Notes: generated by a model not told the origin, from the sequence alone. A stretch of 64,000 nucleotides of DNA from Planctomycetota bacterium (GCA_027618475.1 JAQCEJ010000005.1:1-64000); one strand, 5' to 3'. Counted from the stretch's first letter, positions 8,496 to 17,880 are shown. Translations and numbers: made by a program.

Positions 8496-9188
8496 TTACA
8501 CAACGTACAATCGCTTCTTGCCGCGGCGATCGAGGAGTTCGCCGGCGAGCAAAGCCGCTGCCGAGATCAGCACCGAAACGATCACCAGTTTATACGATTG
8601 TTCCCACCCCCCCGGGACTTCCAGCTGATTGTAAATGAAGAGCGGAATAGTACGAGTCTCTCCCGGGATATTGCCGGCGAGCATAATGGTCGCGCCGAAT
8701 TCGCCGATACAGCGTGCGAACGCCAGAACCGAACCGGCGATGATTCCCGGTCGAGCCAACGGAAGCGTGACCGACCAGAACGCATCGACGCGACGAGCCC
8801 CGAGCGAACGCGCCATCTGTTCCCAGCGCGGGTCAATCGCCGCAAACGAGAGACGGATGGCGCGAACCATCAACGGAAACGACACAATCGCCGAGGCAAC
8901 CGCCGCCCCTTTCCAGTCAAACACCAGGCGTACGCCGAAAGACTGTTCGAGCCAGCCGCCGAGAAGTCCCTGTCGGCCGAGCAGCATCAGCAGCAGAAAG
9001 CCGGTCACCACCGGAGGCAATACCAGAGGCAGCATCACGACCAGTTCGAGAAGCATCTTTCCGGGAAATTCCTTCTTCGCCAGCAGCCAGCCGATGAAGA
9101 CGCCGAACGGCAAACTGGCAATCACCGCCATCACGGCAATCTGCACGCTGAGCCTGAGGGCATCCCATTCGGCGGGGTTTAATCCCAT
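8496..9188 (-). CDS. modB: Molybdate-type ABC transporter permease, ModB-like
   Basis: Integral inner-membrane permease, 230 residues from the ATG at 9188. That start is preferred over an upstream TTG at 9272 because family members begin with a sequence like NPAEWDALRLS followed by the first helix, and GAGGA lies upstream. About five to six transmembrane helices are visible (VQIAVMAVIASLPFGVFIGWLLA, LLELVVMLPLVLPPVVTGFLLL, and others; shown only to the first 20 residues in identity terms). The EAA-type cytoplasmic loop that contacts ModC reads MARSLGARRVDAFWSVTLPLA-like text with RSLGA and LPLARPGI. Downstream is modC-like; upstream is tatC, which ends about 80 bp earlier. Confidence 0.85.
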   Translation of the reverse strand: MGLNPAEWDALRLSVQIAVMAVIASLPFGVFIGWLLAKKEFPGKMLLELVVMLPLVLPPVVTGFLLLMLLGRQGLLGGWLEQSFGVRLVFDWKGAAVASAIVSFPLMVRAIRLSFAAIDPRWEQMARSLGARRVDAFWSVTLPLARPGIIAGSVLAFARCIGEFGATIMLAGNIPGETRTIPLFIYNQLEVPGGWEQSYKLVIVSVLISAAALLAGELLDRRGKKRLYVV

Positions 9189-9268
9189 ATCGATGTTGGT
9201 CCTCGATTCGATGCCGACGAATTCACGATGGAAATCCAATCGTCCGATGAAGAACGAGATTCGCGGCG

Positions 9269-10435
9269 TCAAGCCGGTACATCGTCGACAAACGGTTTTT
9301 TCGACTGCGTAATCTTACACAGATAAATGCCCAATTCGTACAGCAACAGTAATGGAATCATCATCATCGTCATGCTCGCCGGGTCTCCCGACGGTGTTAG
9401 AAACATCGAGGCGATGGCAATCGTCAGAATGGCGATCCGCCGCTTTTCGCGATAGGCCTGCACGTCGAAGATCGAGATCCGTTCGAGGAACAACATCACG
9501 AGTGGCAGTTGAAAGCTGATCCCGAACATCGCTGGAAACAAAATCGCAAACGTGATCCACTCCGAAAGTCGAATCTGCGGCGTCACGCCCAACATGCGGT
9601 TGTATTCGAGCAGAAACGAGAGCATCAACGGAAAGACCGCGTAATAACAGAAAACGGCTCCCGTGATGAATAACCCCAGACTCATCGGAAGATAAATCTT
9701 TACATATCCTCGCTCGTGCGGATACAAGCCGACGGCGACGAACAGCCAGATCTGATAGAACAACCATGGGCTCGAAAGAATCAGGCCGGCAACAAATGAA
9801 ACCTTCAAATACGTCATAAACGCTTCTTCGACGGTCAAGGTCACCGGCTTGAGCTGTTCGGCTCGCAAATTCTGCGTGTCGATCTGCAACAGTTCGATCT
9901 CTCGTTGCAGTGCCGCCAGCAGCGGAGAGCGTACGATCAGAGGAACCGTCTTTCCTTTTAACGATTCGGCCGTGGGAAGCGGGATGCTGTCACCCAATGC
10001 ACGCCGCAACGAATTGATCAGTCGATCGGCAGGCAACGTCAATTCGATAAGATCGTCTTCGGCTGACGTTTTCGTCCCGTCTGCGGACGACGAAGATGAA
10101 TCGGTCTTCGTCGCGGTGCTGTCGGGGATTTCGACGTCGGAAGTAACATCGTTCGCCGGCGTCTCGTCATCCGATGAAAAGAACGACGACGTATAATCCC
10201 AGATGTTGAATCCACCGAGATCATCTTCCTGAGACGCGGCGGGGATCGCATAAGACTGCAAGGCGTTGTCGATCGGCTGGCGAATAAAAGCAATGATCTG
10301 ATGGCCGAAGATCAGCGCGACGATCACTCCGATCACCAGTCCGAACAATCCTTTGATGATGTGAACACGAAGTACCTCGAGGTGTTCGCCGAACGTCATC
10401 GATGAGTCATCGAAGAGATCTTTGGACTGAGACAT
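9269..10435 (-). CDS. tatC: Sec-independent protein translocase TatC with enlarged periplasmic loop
   Basis: TatC forms the twin-arginine signal receptor of the Tat pathway in the inner membrane. The start at 10435 (MSQSKDLF) has AGGGTGA five bases upstream. After MTFGEHLEVLR, typical of the cytoplasmic N-terminus, and TM1 (about 31-48) the protein has a first periplasmic region of roughly 150 residues, rich in Asp, Ser and Thr (about 75-120) and then helical, where the Escherichia coli protein has only a few tens. The later core is conserved: FLEPRI-like text is replaced, but SSPWLFYQIWLFVAVGLYPHERGY, YYAVFPLMLSFLL-type TM3-4 and FGISFQLPLVMLFL are present. It exports the DUF1501 and GH3-type proteins with RR signals seen here. 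No tatA or tatB is adjacent. Confidence 0.92.
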   Translation of the reverse strand: MSQSKDLFDDSSMTFGEHLEVLRVHIIKGLFGLVIGVIVALIFGHQIIAFIRQPIDNALQSYAIPAASQEDDLGGFNIWDYTSSFFSSDDETPANDVTSDVEIPDSTATKTDSSSSSADGTKTSAEDDLIELTLPADRLINSLRRALGDSIPLPTAESLKGKTVPLIVRSPLLAALQREIELLQIDTQNLRAEQLKPVTLTVEEAFMTYLKVSFVAGLILSSPWLFYQIWLFVAVGLYPHERGYVKIYLPMSLGLFITGAVFCYYAVFPLMLSFLLEYNRMLGVTPQIRLSEWITFAILFPAMFGISFQLPLVMLFLERISIFDVQAYREKRRIAILTIAIASMFLTPSGDPASMTMMMIPLLLLYELGIYLCKITQSKKPFVDDVPA

Positions 10436-11061
10436 GATTGTCACCCTGAATTACAGAACGATCGGTCGAAGATCAAACCTGCCGTTGTGGAGTACGTCAT
10501 TGAGGCCTTCTGATCGAGAAACGTCGCTCTCGAAGAGAGTGTCGGGCAGGAAATCGATGGTTGGACCTTCAAGCCGTCAATTCACAGGTGAAACGAGCCG
10601 GAACGAGGAAATGTGGTGAGTCGTACGAATCGAGAAACGAAGCCGGCCTCTCGGCCTATGGAACACTTCGTATGGCTCTCGAAAACTCACGTCCCTCGTC
10701 GATTGAACCGATTCACCCAAACGTGTTGCGTGCAGACGTCTCTTTAATGGTTTGCGAACAGGGTCGCAAGGGAGGAGTCGCCAAAGGGACGATTCTTCCG
10801 GAATGACGTATGGCACACAACGGAACCCGAGGCGTTCGGGTATCCACTCGGTTCGCCCGCTGATGAATGAGCAGGAAGGGAGAGCGGAAGGATTCACTTA
10901 CACTGTAGATTGTAAAGCATATGCCGCAGGTGTCAATGAAAAAGGGACGGGGATCGGGGATCGGGGATCGGGGATCAGGCAGAATAAGATTAAGAATTGG
11001 GAAATTTATTCCGGAAGCGCTGTTCGCCCAATCTCGCTTGCGTCTGATTCATCCTTCATGC
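10436..11061. other. Gene-free stretch between tatC and zinc-ribbon membrane gene
   Basis: About 620 bp without a credible gene. Open frames of 81 and 106 codons overlap on opposite strands near 10561-10897 but show no family features, no good ribosome site and no hydrophobic or motif content. A perfect tandem of four GGGGATC heptamers sits at 10949-10976. The stretch should hold the tatC promoter near 10440-10520. Confidence 0.55.
10949..10976. repeat. Four tandem GGGGATC heptamers
   Basis: 28 bp of exact tandem repeat followed by a degenerate fifth unit (aggc). Intergenic. Counts as another member of the word-like repeats scattered through this window. Confidence 0.9.
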
Positions 11062-12510
11062 TTACTCTTCTTCCTCCTCCTCGTCTTCCAATTCGTCTTC
11101 ATCGAAGATGACTTCGTTCGCTTTGAGTTTTTCTTCCTGTTTCTTGCGACGGGCTTCTTCTCGTCGACGTTTTTTCTCGGCGATCGAGACGAACTTGGTT
11201 TCTTTCTTCATCGATTGCAGGTCGAGTTCCCGCTTGAATACGGCTGTCAACAGACCGATCCCGCGCATGTTGAACACCACGAAAAATCCATAGTACAACG
11301 AACTCACCATCCAGATACTGAGCGGAACAAGGGTGACCGTTTCGTCGAGAGTGACCGGTTCCTGGGAGGCGAAAGATTCGGCCAGGGAGAGTCGTTCCTT
11401 CTCTTCATCCGACCGTTCTGCATTCGAAGAACTCATTTCTTCCACAACCATTTTTCCCCAGGCGATTTCCGAGTTTCGATTGACGTTGGAAAAGAATTCT
11501 TCGACGTCTTCGAAATACAGAAAACCCATCACTCCCCATAACACCAGCAACGGAATGCTGGTCAGCAGACACCAGAACGCCCAGTGCATGCAGGCTTTTG
11601 CATTCTTGAAGAAGAGCGGAATCACCTTGTGCGGCAACCAACCGGGGACCGTAACCGGCATCGACATATGCGCCATGACCACGGGAACCATCGGAATCAC
11701 CATCACAAAACCCACCGCGACGACAATGGCGCACATCGCCAATTCCATATCGCCGTATTTGAACATCCCGTATGCCGCCGTCCAGAACGGCCACAAAAAG
11801 TCGACCTGCCAGGCGAGAAAGTTGATTCCCAGCGCACCGCAAAGAAAGAAATCAAAGTTGACTTTCTTGAGGACATCCAGCTTTTCCAATGTCGACTGCA
11901 CGATGACCGTCGTCAGATACCAGGTCCATCCGGGAGTCACCATAGCGGCGACGAACGCCCACGCGCCCCAGAAAACCTTAGGGGGCGTGTTCGTGCACCA
12001 TAACACCATGAAGAAAAAGAAAAAACAGAGGTTGGACGTCACCAGCATGTACACCGAGGTTCGCAGCGCAATCATGGGATTGTCTTGCACGAACTTGATC
12101 GAGCCCGATCGCAGATGTTTGTGAAACAGATCGGGGTCGATCCCTTTCAGCTGCTTGATCCGTTCGAATTTCTTCGACAATTTTCCCGTCGCCTGATCGA
12201 CGCCGCATTGTTCGCAGACGACCGGTCCTTGTGGGGCATCTTCATCATCTTCATCGATATACGGCAACTCGGCGTGACAGTTGACGCAGAATTTTACTTC
12301 TTCGTCTTCGATGTTACTCAGATCGATTTTCAGCAAATGGTCTTCGACACTCTGTGGTTTACTCTCCGGCTTCGCCTTCGGTTTTTTCGCCTGTGGAGCG
12401 GGAACCCGGATTTTTTCCTGGCAATCGGGACAGCGGATCGCCTTTCCGATCGCGGCATCCGGGGCAGCGAGGACTTTTTGACACTTCGGACAGCGGATTT
12501 TGACCGGCAT
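11062..12510 (-). CDS. Zinc-ribbon multi-spanning membrane protein of unknown function
   Basis: 482 residues. The N-terminus carries an MJ0042/FmdB-like zinc ribbon (IRCPKCQK at 5-12, RCPDCQEKI at 26-34), and a second possible metal site is formed by CVNCHAE (about 74) and CEQCG (about 99). About six to eight hydrophobic helices follow from residue 150 to 425, including LVTSNLCFFFFFMVLWC and AIVVAVGFVMVIPMVPVVM. The C-terminal 60 residues are highly charged: a basic helix (EKKRRREEARRKKQEEK) and then an almost purely acidic tail. Such zinc-ribbon plus membrane proteins are common in planctomycetes with no assigned role. It is divergent from the efflux operon starting at 12964 and shares its upstream region. 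Confidence 0.85.
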   Translation of the reverse strand: MPVKIRCPKCQKVLAAPDAAIGKAIRCPDCQEKIRVPAPQAKKPKAKPESKPQSVEDHLLKIDLSNIEDEEVKFCVNCHAELPYIDEDDEDAPQGPVVCEQCGVDQATGKLSKKFERIKQLKGIDPDLFHKHLRSGSIKFVQDNPMIALRTSVYMLVTSNLCFFFFFMVLWCTNTPPKVFWGAWAFVAAMVTPGWTWYLTTVIVQSTLEKLDVLKKVNFDFFLCGALGINFLAWQVDFLWPFWTAAYGMFKYGDMELAMCAIVVAVGFVMVIPMVPVVMAHMSMPVTVPGWLPHKVIPLFFKNAKACMHWAFWCLLTSIPLLVLWGVMGFLYFEDVEEFFSNVNRNSEIAWGKMVVEEMSSSNAERSDEEKERLSLAESFASQEPVTLDETVTLVPLSIWMVSSLYYGFFVVFNMRGIGLLTAVFKRELDLQSMKKETKFVSIAEKKRRREEARRKKQEEKLKANEVIFDEDELEDEEEEEE

Positions 12511-12963
12511 CGAAATCTCCTGAGGTCATAACGAACAGGCCATTCATCACGGCTTGAACGCACGCAACGACTTGGAGCCTTCAATTTACCAAGTTTCCCG
12601 CGAGATTCATCTCCAAATCGTTTTTTTGTTCCATCGTCCGGCTGGGTCAGCCGGCAGGGAGAGCCCAATCACTCGTCTGGAAACGGAACCAGAGTGTTTT
12701 TTCATGAGAGAACGCTCAGATCAAAACATAGAGAAACCTTAAGTTCAGGTGAACTAGGTAAGAAGTAGCGATTTTGTCGATTATTCATCGAGCCATCGAT
12801 CAAATCACACCGATGTAATGGATAAGCGATAACCGTTGTTCGTAGCATCATTGTGTCGACAGCGGCGGCACCTGTGGCCGGATTCTGTGCTTTCTATGCC
12901 AATGTGCGTAACCGGCTGTTTTGTAAGAAGTTGGGTTCGTTATTCGAAGAATCCCCGTACACG
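12511..12963. other. Divergent intergenic region with palindromic site
   Basis: 453 bp separate the zinc-ribbon gene (minus) from the efflux operon (plus). No gene is seen; a frame from a GTG at 12853 runs into the outer-membrane factor gene but is a weak start. A perfect palindrome lies at 12742-12755 and may be an operator. Confidence 0.5.
12742..12755. promoter_or_regulatory. Candidate operator palindrome AGTTCA-GG-TGAACT
   Basis: Perfect 6-bp inverted repeat around two bases in the divergent region between the zinc-ribbon gene and the efflux operon. The size and symmetry fit a dimeric repressor site, but no regulator gene is adjacent and no other copy was noticed. Confidence 0.35.
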
Positions 12964-15909
12964 ATGACCCTGTTGAATACCCACCCTATGATGACATCGG
13001 ACCGACTTACGGGCAGAACGGCTTTCCGGCGTGACCGTCGCTTTCGACGCGCGGTCAATCTGCTGGTGGTGCTGATCTGTTTTCTTTCCGGGTTACCCGG
13101 TTGTTCGCGTCAATTCTGGCGGCGACAGGCCGACACCGACTCGTACAACGTTATTGAAGAACGGCAGGCCGACGATCGTTGGTATCTTCCGCGGATCGAC
13201 ATCGAACCCGATCCCCGCAGTCGGTTTTACGACCCGTATGCGCTCGATCGAGGGCCGCTTCCTCCGGACGATCCTGCGGCTCACGAGTACATGCACGAAG
13301 TCGGGACGTGGATTCCCGGTTATAAGAGCTGGCACAAATTCGGGCAGGCATTCAGCGTCGAAAACCCGCAGTGGTACGATGCCTTCGAGATGAAACGGGT
13401 CAACAATACCTTCCGTGAATATGCCGGCAACGACACCGGTAAGAGCGGTTCGATACAACTCGCGGCTTATTCCGAAGAGGAATCGCCGGAATCGGATGGA
13501 ATTGACGATTCATCGGCAGATGAAAGGGGTACTGTCCCACTCGACCTCGAAGGGAATGCGGATGACGTCGACGAGATCGACGACGTCTATATTCGTCCGG
13601 AAGTAAATAATCTGACGTTGCAACAGGCGATCGAGCTCTCGCAGATTCACAGCCGCGACTATCAGTTTCAGATCGAAAACGTCTATCTCGATGCGCTTGC
13701 CTTGACGTTGGGCCGATTTCAATTCGATGTGCAGTACATCGCCCCGGCAATCGGCCTGACTCAAAGTACAAATGGCAACGGCGGGAACAGCACGCTGGGA
13801 ATGGCCGCCGGCGGAGGCCTGACGCAGGTTCTTCCCACAGGTGCACAGTGGTCGGTCGAGCTGCTCAACAATACGTTGTGGTTATTCTCGGGGGACAACC
13901 AGACGTCGACGTCGAGTCTGTTGTCGTATTCGCTGGTGCAGCCGTTGATGCGCGGAGCGGGTCGCAAGATCGTACTGGCATCGCTGACACAGCAGGAACG
14001 CAATCTCTTGTATTCGGTTCGTGTGTTGGCGCGATTTCGCCAGACGTTTTTTAACGACATCACGTCGAGTTATCTGTCGCTGCTCCAGACCCGTCAGGGA
14101 ATCATCAACCAGAGAAACAACATTTTTCAGACCGAAGCACAGCTCGAACGGTCGCGCGTACTCGAGTCGATGGCCCCGCCGGATGTTTCCGAGCCGTTGC
14201 AGGCGCTCCCCGACGGCGTCGAGATTCCTCCCGAACTCGCTCCCAAAGTCTCGTACAACGACATCGCCCATCTGCTTGTCGTCGATCGCACAATCACGCC
14301 GAACGAACTCGAACAATTGCGGGGCCTCAGCGACGATGTGGTTTTTCAACAGGCGCTCAACGATATCATTGATCGGTTGAACCCAACAACGAATACTTTG
14401 ACGATCGTGCAATTGGAGACCAACCTCGCGAACTCGAGGAACAGCCTGTTAAGCCGCGAGGTGAGTTACCAGAACTCACTCGACCAGTATAAGTTCCAAC
14501 TGGGACTCCCCCCCGATTCGGTGTTGACGATCGACGAAGCGTTTCTCGAACCGTTTACGCTGATTGCCGATCAGCTCTTTGACCTCGAAAAGGAAGTCAA
14601 TCAATTTGTGAGCGTCTGGGGCGCATTGAGCGATAACGATCCGACGCTCGAAAATCTGCGCACGGCCGCGACTCAGTTGGGGACGCTGATCGAACACGTC
14701 GAACGGCGCGGCATGAATCTCGTGCTCAGCGATAAGCAGCGGTTTCTCGATGCCAACGCTCGAATACTGGCCGACAAAGATCCCGAAGATCGGGAACGGC
14801 TGCTGGTCGACCTCGAACGCGATCAACGTATTCTGGAAAGCACTCAGCAGGATCTGGCCAGACTCATTCGAGCCTGGGATGCCTTACAGAAACAACTCGG
14901 AGACGAACAGTTGCCACAGCAACAACGCCAGATGGCACGCCGCGTCATCAAAGATCTGCAGGAAGACTTGTTGAAGGTCACTCAGACGTTGCAGGTGATT
15001 CAGGTCGGCATTCGCGTCGAACTGATCGAACTGAATGCGTTTGATATGGATATGGAAGAGGCGATCGCTTACGCCGTCGACAACCGTCTCGACCTGATGA
15101 ATAACCGCGCTGCGGTGATGGATGCCCGTCGCGCCGTCGAAGTCGCTGCCAACCAACTCGAAGGGGTGATGAACGTCGTCGTGGAAGGGGACATCAACAC
15201 GCCGACCGGAACCAGACCGTTCGATTTTCGGGCCGTCCGCAGCACCTTTCGCACGGGACTTCAATTTACGACTCCCGTCAACCTGGTCTCGCAACGCAAC
15301 AACTACCGTGCGTCACTGATTGCCTACCAACGTGCGCGGCGATCGTACATGCAGGCGGAGGATTCAGTCAAAATTCAGGTTCGACAGGACTGGCGTCAGT
15401 TAAAGGTGCTGAAAAAGAACTTCGAAATCCAGCGTCGTGCCATCCGCTCATCGGCGACTCAGCTCGATCAAACCATTGCACGAGCGTCAGATCCGTCACA
15501 AGCGGCCAATCTCGATAATCAGGGCCTCAATTTGATCAACGCACTGAACGCTGTGCTGAATAACCAGAATACGTTCATCGGAATTTGGGTGAATTACGAA
15601 CAGAATCGCCTTAACTTTTACCAGGATATCGGTATGATGGAGATAGATTCCCAAGGGATCTGGGACGATGCCTACTATCAACACTGGTTGCGGACCGGAA
15701 AGCCTTCCGTGACGACAGCCAGCACTCCACCTACACCGCAGGGAGCCCGCCGTGTCTTCACACCTGATCTCCTCGGACGAACCGATCCGATCCGTCACGA
15801 CGAACCTCGATCGCGTCTCGGCCGACGACCAGGAGTTGTTCTCGCATCTCAACAAGAAGAGCAAGTCGCAGCTGCACCCGCGAAAATCGCTGCTCGCACG
15901 TCTCGTTAA
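12964..15909 (+). CDS. TolC-like outer-membrane efflux lipoprotein
   Basis: First gene of a tripartite efflux operon; it should form the outer-membrane channel. From ATG 12964 it has 981 residues, about twice the usual TolC length. A basic stretch (RRDRRFRRA) precedes a hydrophobic segment and a lipobox LPGC (Cys near residue 49), so it is a probable lipoprotein. Two OEP-type repeats are seen: LTLQQAIELSQIHSRDYQFQ (about 219) and MEEAIAYAVDNRLDLMNNRA (about 700), both followed by long amphipathic coiled-coil helices. The middle (about 440-680) is an extra helical insert. The exact start is uncertain (12853 GTG, 12964 or 12988 ATG). Its last 158 bases overlap the adaptor gene in another frame, so the two are coupled. 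Confidence 0.85.
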   Translation: MTLLNTHPMMTSDRLTGRTAFRRDRRFRRAVNLLVVLICFLSGLPGCSRQFWRRQADTDSYNVIEERQADDRWYLPRIDIEPDPRSRFYDPYALDRGPLPPDDPAAHEYMHEVGTWIPGYKSWHKFGQAFSVENPQWYDAFEMKRVNNTFREYAGNDTGKSGSIQLAAYSEEESPESDGIDDSSADERGTVPLDLEGNADDVDEIDDVYIRPEVNNLTLQQAIELSQIHSRDYQFQIENVYLDALALTLGRFQFDVQYIAPAIGLTQSTNGNGGNSTLGMAAGGGLTQVLPTGAQWSVELLNNTLWLFSGDNQTSTSSLLSYSLVQPLMRGAGRKIVLASLTQQERNLLYSVRVLARFRQTFFNDITSSYLSLLQTRQGIINQRNNIFQTEAQLERSRVLESMAPPDVSEPLQALPDGVEIPPELAPKVSYNDIAHLLVVDRTITPNELEQLRGLSDDVVFQQALNDIIDRLNPTTNTLTIVQLETNLANSRNSLLSREVSYQNSLDQYKFQLGLPPDSVLTIDEAFLEPFTLIADQLFDLEKEVNQFVSVWGALSDNDPTLENLRTAATQLGTLIEHVERRGMNLVLSDKQRFLDANARILADKDPEDRERLLVDLERDQRILESTQQDLARLIRAWDALQKQLGDEQLPQQQRQMARRVIKDLQEDLLKVTQTLQVIQVGIRVELIELNAFDMDMEEAIAYAVDNRLDLMNNRAAVMDARRAVEVAANQLEGVMNVVVEGDINTPTGTRPFDFRAVRSTFRTGLQFTTPVNLVSQRNNYRASLIAYQRARRSYMQAEDSVKIQVRQDWRQLKVLKKNFEIQRRAIRSSATQLDQTIARASDPSQAANLDNQGLNLINALNAVLNNQNTFIGIWVNYEQNRLNFYQDIGMMEIDSQGIWDDAYYQHWLRTGKPSVTTASTPPTPQGARRVFTPDLLGRTDPIRHDEPRSRLGRRPGVVLASQQEEQVAAAPAKIAARTSR

Positions 15910-17875
15910 CCCCTGGGTGATTGTGCCGGTGATTCTCATTGCTGCGGGAGTTTACGCCCTCCCGAATGTGATGACCATGTTCCAGGGGGAATCGACAATT
16001 CCCGCGAACCTGGTGACCGAGGTCGTCAAACGGGGCCCGTTTAAAGTTTCGGTTGTCGAAAAAGGGACGATCGACAGTTCGCGCAACACGACGCTCACCA
16101 GTTCGGTCGAAGGGAACACGACGATCATCAGCATCGTCCCCGAAGGGTCGCTCGTGAAAGCGGGCGATATCGTCTGCGAACTCGACTCATCGGCCCTGCA
16201 GGACAAAGCCCGTCAGCAGGAAATTCAGGTCACCGAAGCGCGTGCCAAACTCGCCAAGGCAGAAGAAGATCTGAAAATCCAGAATCTTCAAAACGAAAGC
16301 GATATCGCCGCTGCCGAACTCGCACTGGAACTCGTCAAACTCGACGTAAAAAAGTTCGAAGAAGGAGAGAACGAACAGCAACTCAACGATCTCCGCGGCC
16401 AGCTTGCTCTCGATGAAGAAAATTTGAAGCGGGCTCAGGAAAAATACGAGTTCTCGAAAGAGAACGCGAAGAAGGGGTACATCAATCAGAACACGCTCGA
16501 AGGGGATCGTCTCTCGGTGCAGTCGTTTCAACTGAAGGTGAGCGCGTCGCGCGACAAGCTCAATGTGTACGATAAATATCAGCAAGAGCGACTGCGTGCC
16601 GAACTGAATGCCAACGAAGTCGAATTCGGCCGCGAACTCGAACGCGTTAAGAGCAAAGCCAAAGCGAACCTCGCCTCGGCGGAATCAGAAGTCACCAAGA
16701 ACAAGCTTACGCTCAAAGTCGAAGACGACAAAATGGATCGGTGGACCAAGCAGATCGCCGCCTGCACGCTGCGGGCACCGAACGACGGTGAAGTGGTCTA
16801 TGCCAACGACGACGGCGGGCGTCGTGGAAACAACGAACGTGTGATCGAAGAGGGGGCGTCGGTTCACGAACGCCAGGCGATTATCAAACTTCCCGACAAC
16901 TCGCACATGAAAGTCGGTTCGAAAATTCACGAATCGCGGATCAGCCAGGTACGCCTCGGCTTGCCGGTTTCCATTATGGTTGATGCCATTCCCGGAGTGA
17001 TCTACCACGGTGTGGTCGAATCGGTCTCGTCGGTTCCACTCTCGGGAAACTGGATGCAGCAGGATCTCAAGGAATACGAGTGCAACATCACCATCACCGA
17101 TAAAGATGTCGCGAAGGTTCGCGAGTTGAAATCGGGAATGACGGCACAGGTCGAAATTCTCGTGAATTCGCGCCCCGACGTCTTGCAGGCTCCGGTGCAA
17201 TCCGTCGTGCAGATCGGTGAAGACCGGTATGTCTATGTCGCAACTCCCGAGAACGTCGAACGCCGCAGCATCAAGATGGGTCAGACGAACGACGTGACGG
17301 TCGAAATTCTCGACGGACTGGCAGAAGGCGAACGCATCGTGCTCAATCCTCGAACCGCGTTCTCCAAAGAAATCATCGATCTCGAAGCCCAGGCCAAATC
17401 CGATAAGTCGGAGGAAGCCGCTGCCGCCGAAGCTGCTACCGCTTCCGAGAACCCTGCAGTCGGTTCGGACGCTTCTCAACAAGGGGAGGAAAACCGACCG
17501 CGTCGCAGTAATCGTGAAGGACGGAGCGACGGTGAAGGTTCGTCGGACGGTCCGTCAGCCGATACGAACGCCGGGCCAGGAGGTGGTTCTCGACTTGGTG
17601 GGGGAGGTTCGCGCGATCCCGCGGCAATGTTCGCCAAGCTCGATGCCAACGGCGACGGCAGCCTGACCGAAGACGAAATTCCGGCTCAAATGCGAACGTT
17701 CATGCCGTTCGCCACGCTCGACACCGATTCCGACGGCAAGGTGACTCAGGATGAAATGGTAAAGGCGATCGAGAAGCTTAAAGCCGCTGGTGGCTTCGGC
17801 GGTGGACGAGGCGGACCGGGAGGAGAAGGGGGCGATCGAGGCAGTCGCCGAAATCGCTCCAATGGTGAGGAATAG
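15752..17875 (+). CDS. Efflux periplasmic adaptor (HlyD/MacA-like) with C-terminal EF-hand pair
   Basis: Membrane-fusion protein bridging the ABC permease and the TolC-like channel. It starts at GTG 15752, six bases after GGGAG, because the only later in-frame ATGs fall beyond the membrane anchor (WVIVPVILIAAGVYAL, about 50-65). A split biotinyl-lipoyl/barrel-sandwich domain (about 80-140 and 330-370) flanks a long coiled-coil hairpin (about 145-325), then a beta-barrel (about 385-480) and a membrane-proximal domain to about 540. Unusual is the extension: a disordered acidic and Gly-rich linker (about 545-620), two canonical EF-hand loops (DANGDGSLTEDE at about 631-642, DTDSDGKVTQDE at about 657-668) and a Gly/Arg-rich tail. 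The EF-hands suggest Ca2+ binding outside the inner membrane. Five bases separate it from the ATPase gene. Confidence 0.9.
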   Translation: MSSHLISSDEPIRSVTTNLDRVSADDQELFSHLNKKSKSQLHPRKSLLARLVNPWVIVPVILIAAGVYALPNVMTMFQGESTIPANLVTEVVKRGPFKVSVVEKGTIDSSRNTTLTSSVEGNTTIISIVPEGSLVKAGDIVCELDSSALQDKARQQEIQVTEARAKLAKAEEDLKIQNLQNESDIAAAELALELVKLDVKKFEEGENEQQLNDLRGQLALDEENLKRAQEKYEFSKENAKKGYINQNTLEGDRLSVQSFQLKVSASRDKLNVYDKYQQERLRAELNANEVEFGRELERVKSKAKANLASAESEVTKNKLTLKVEDDKMDRWTKQIAACTLRAPNDGEVVYANDDGGRRGNNERVIEEGASVHERQAIIKLPDNSHMKVGSKIHESRISQVRLGLPVSIMVDAIPGVIYHGVVESVSSVPLSGNWMQQDLKEYECNITITDKDVAKVRELKSGMTAQVEILVNSRPDVLQAPVQSVVQIGEDRYVYVATPENVERRSIKMGQTNDVTVEILDGLAEGERIVLNPRTAFSKEIIDLEAQAKSDKSEEAAAAEAATASENPAVGSDASQQGEENRPRRSNREGRSDGEGSSDGPSADTNAGPGGGSRLGGGGSRDPAAMFAKLDANGDGSLTEDEIPAQMRTFMPFATLDTDSDGKVTQDEMVKAIEKLKAAGGFGGGRGGPGGEGGDRGSRRNRSNGEE

Positions 17876-17880
17876 CCGTC

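Noticed and set aside
7699-8628. 309-codon plus-strand open frame over modC
   Set aside because: Overlaps a full ABC ATPase with all motifs on the other strand.
10561-10897. Overlapping 81- and 106-codon frames on opposite strands
   Set aside because: Neither has domain, signal or membrane features, nor a credible ribosome site; treated as non-coding.
10949-10976. GGGGATC tandem as a possible CRISPR or iteron array
   Set aside because: Units are only seven bases and contiguous without spacers; no cas or rep gene is nearby.
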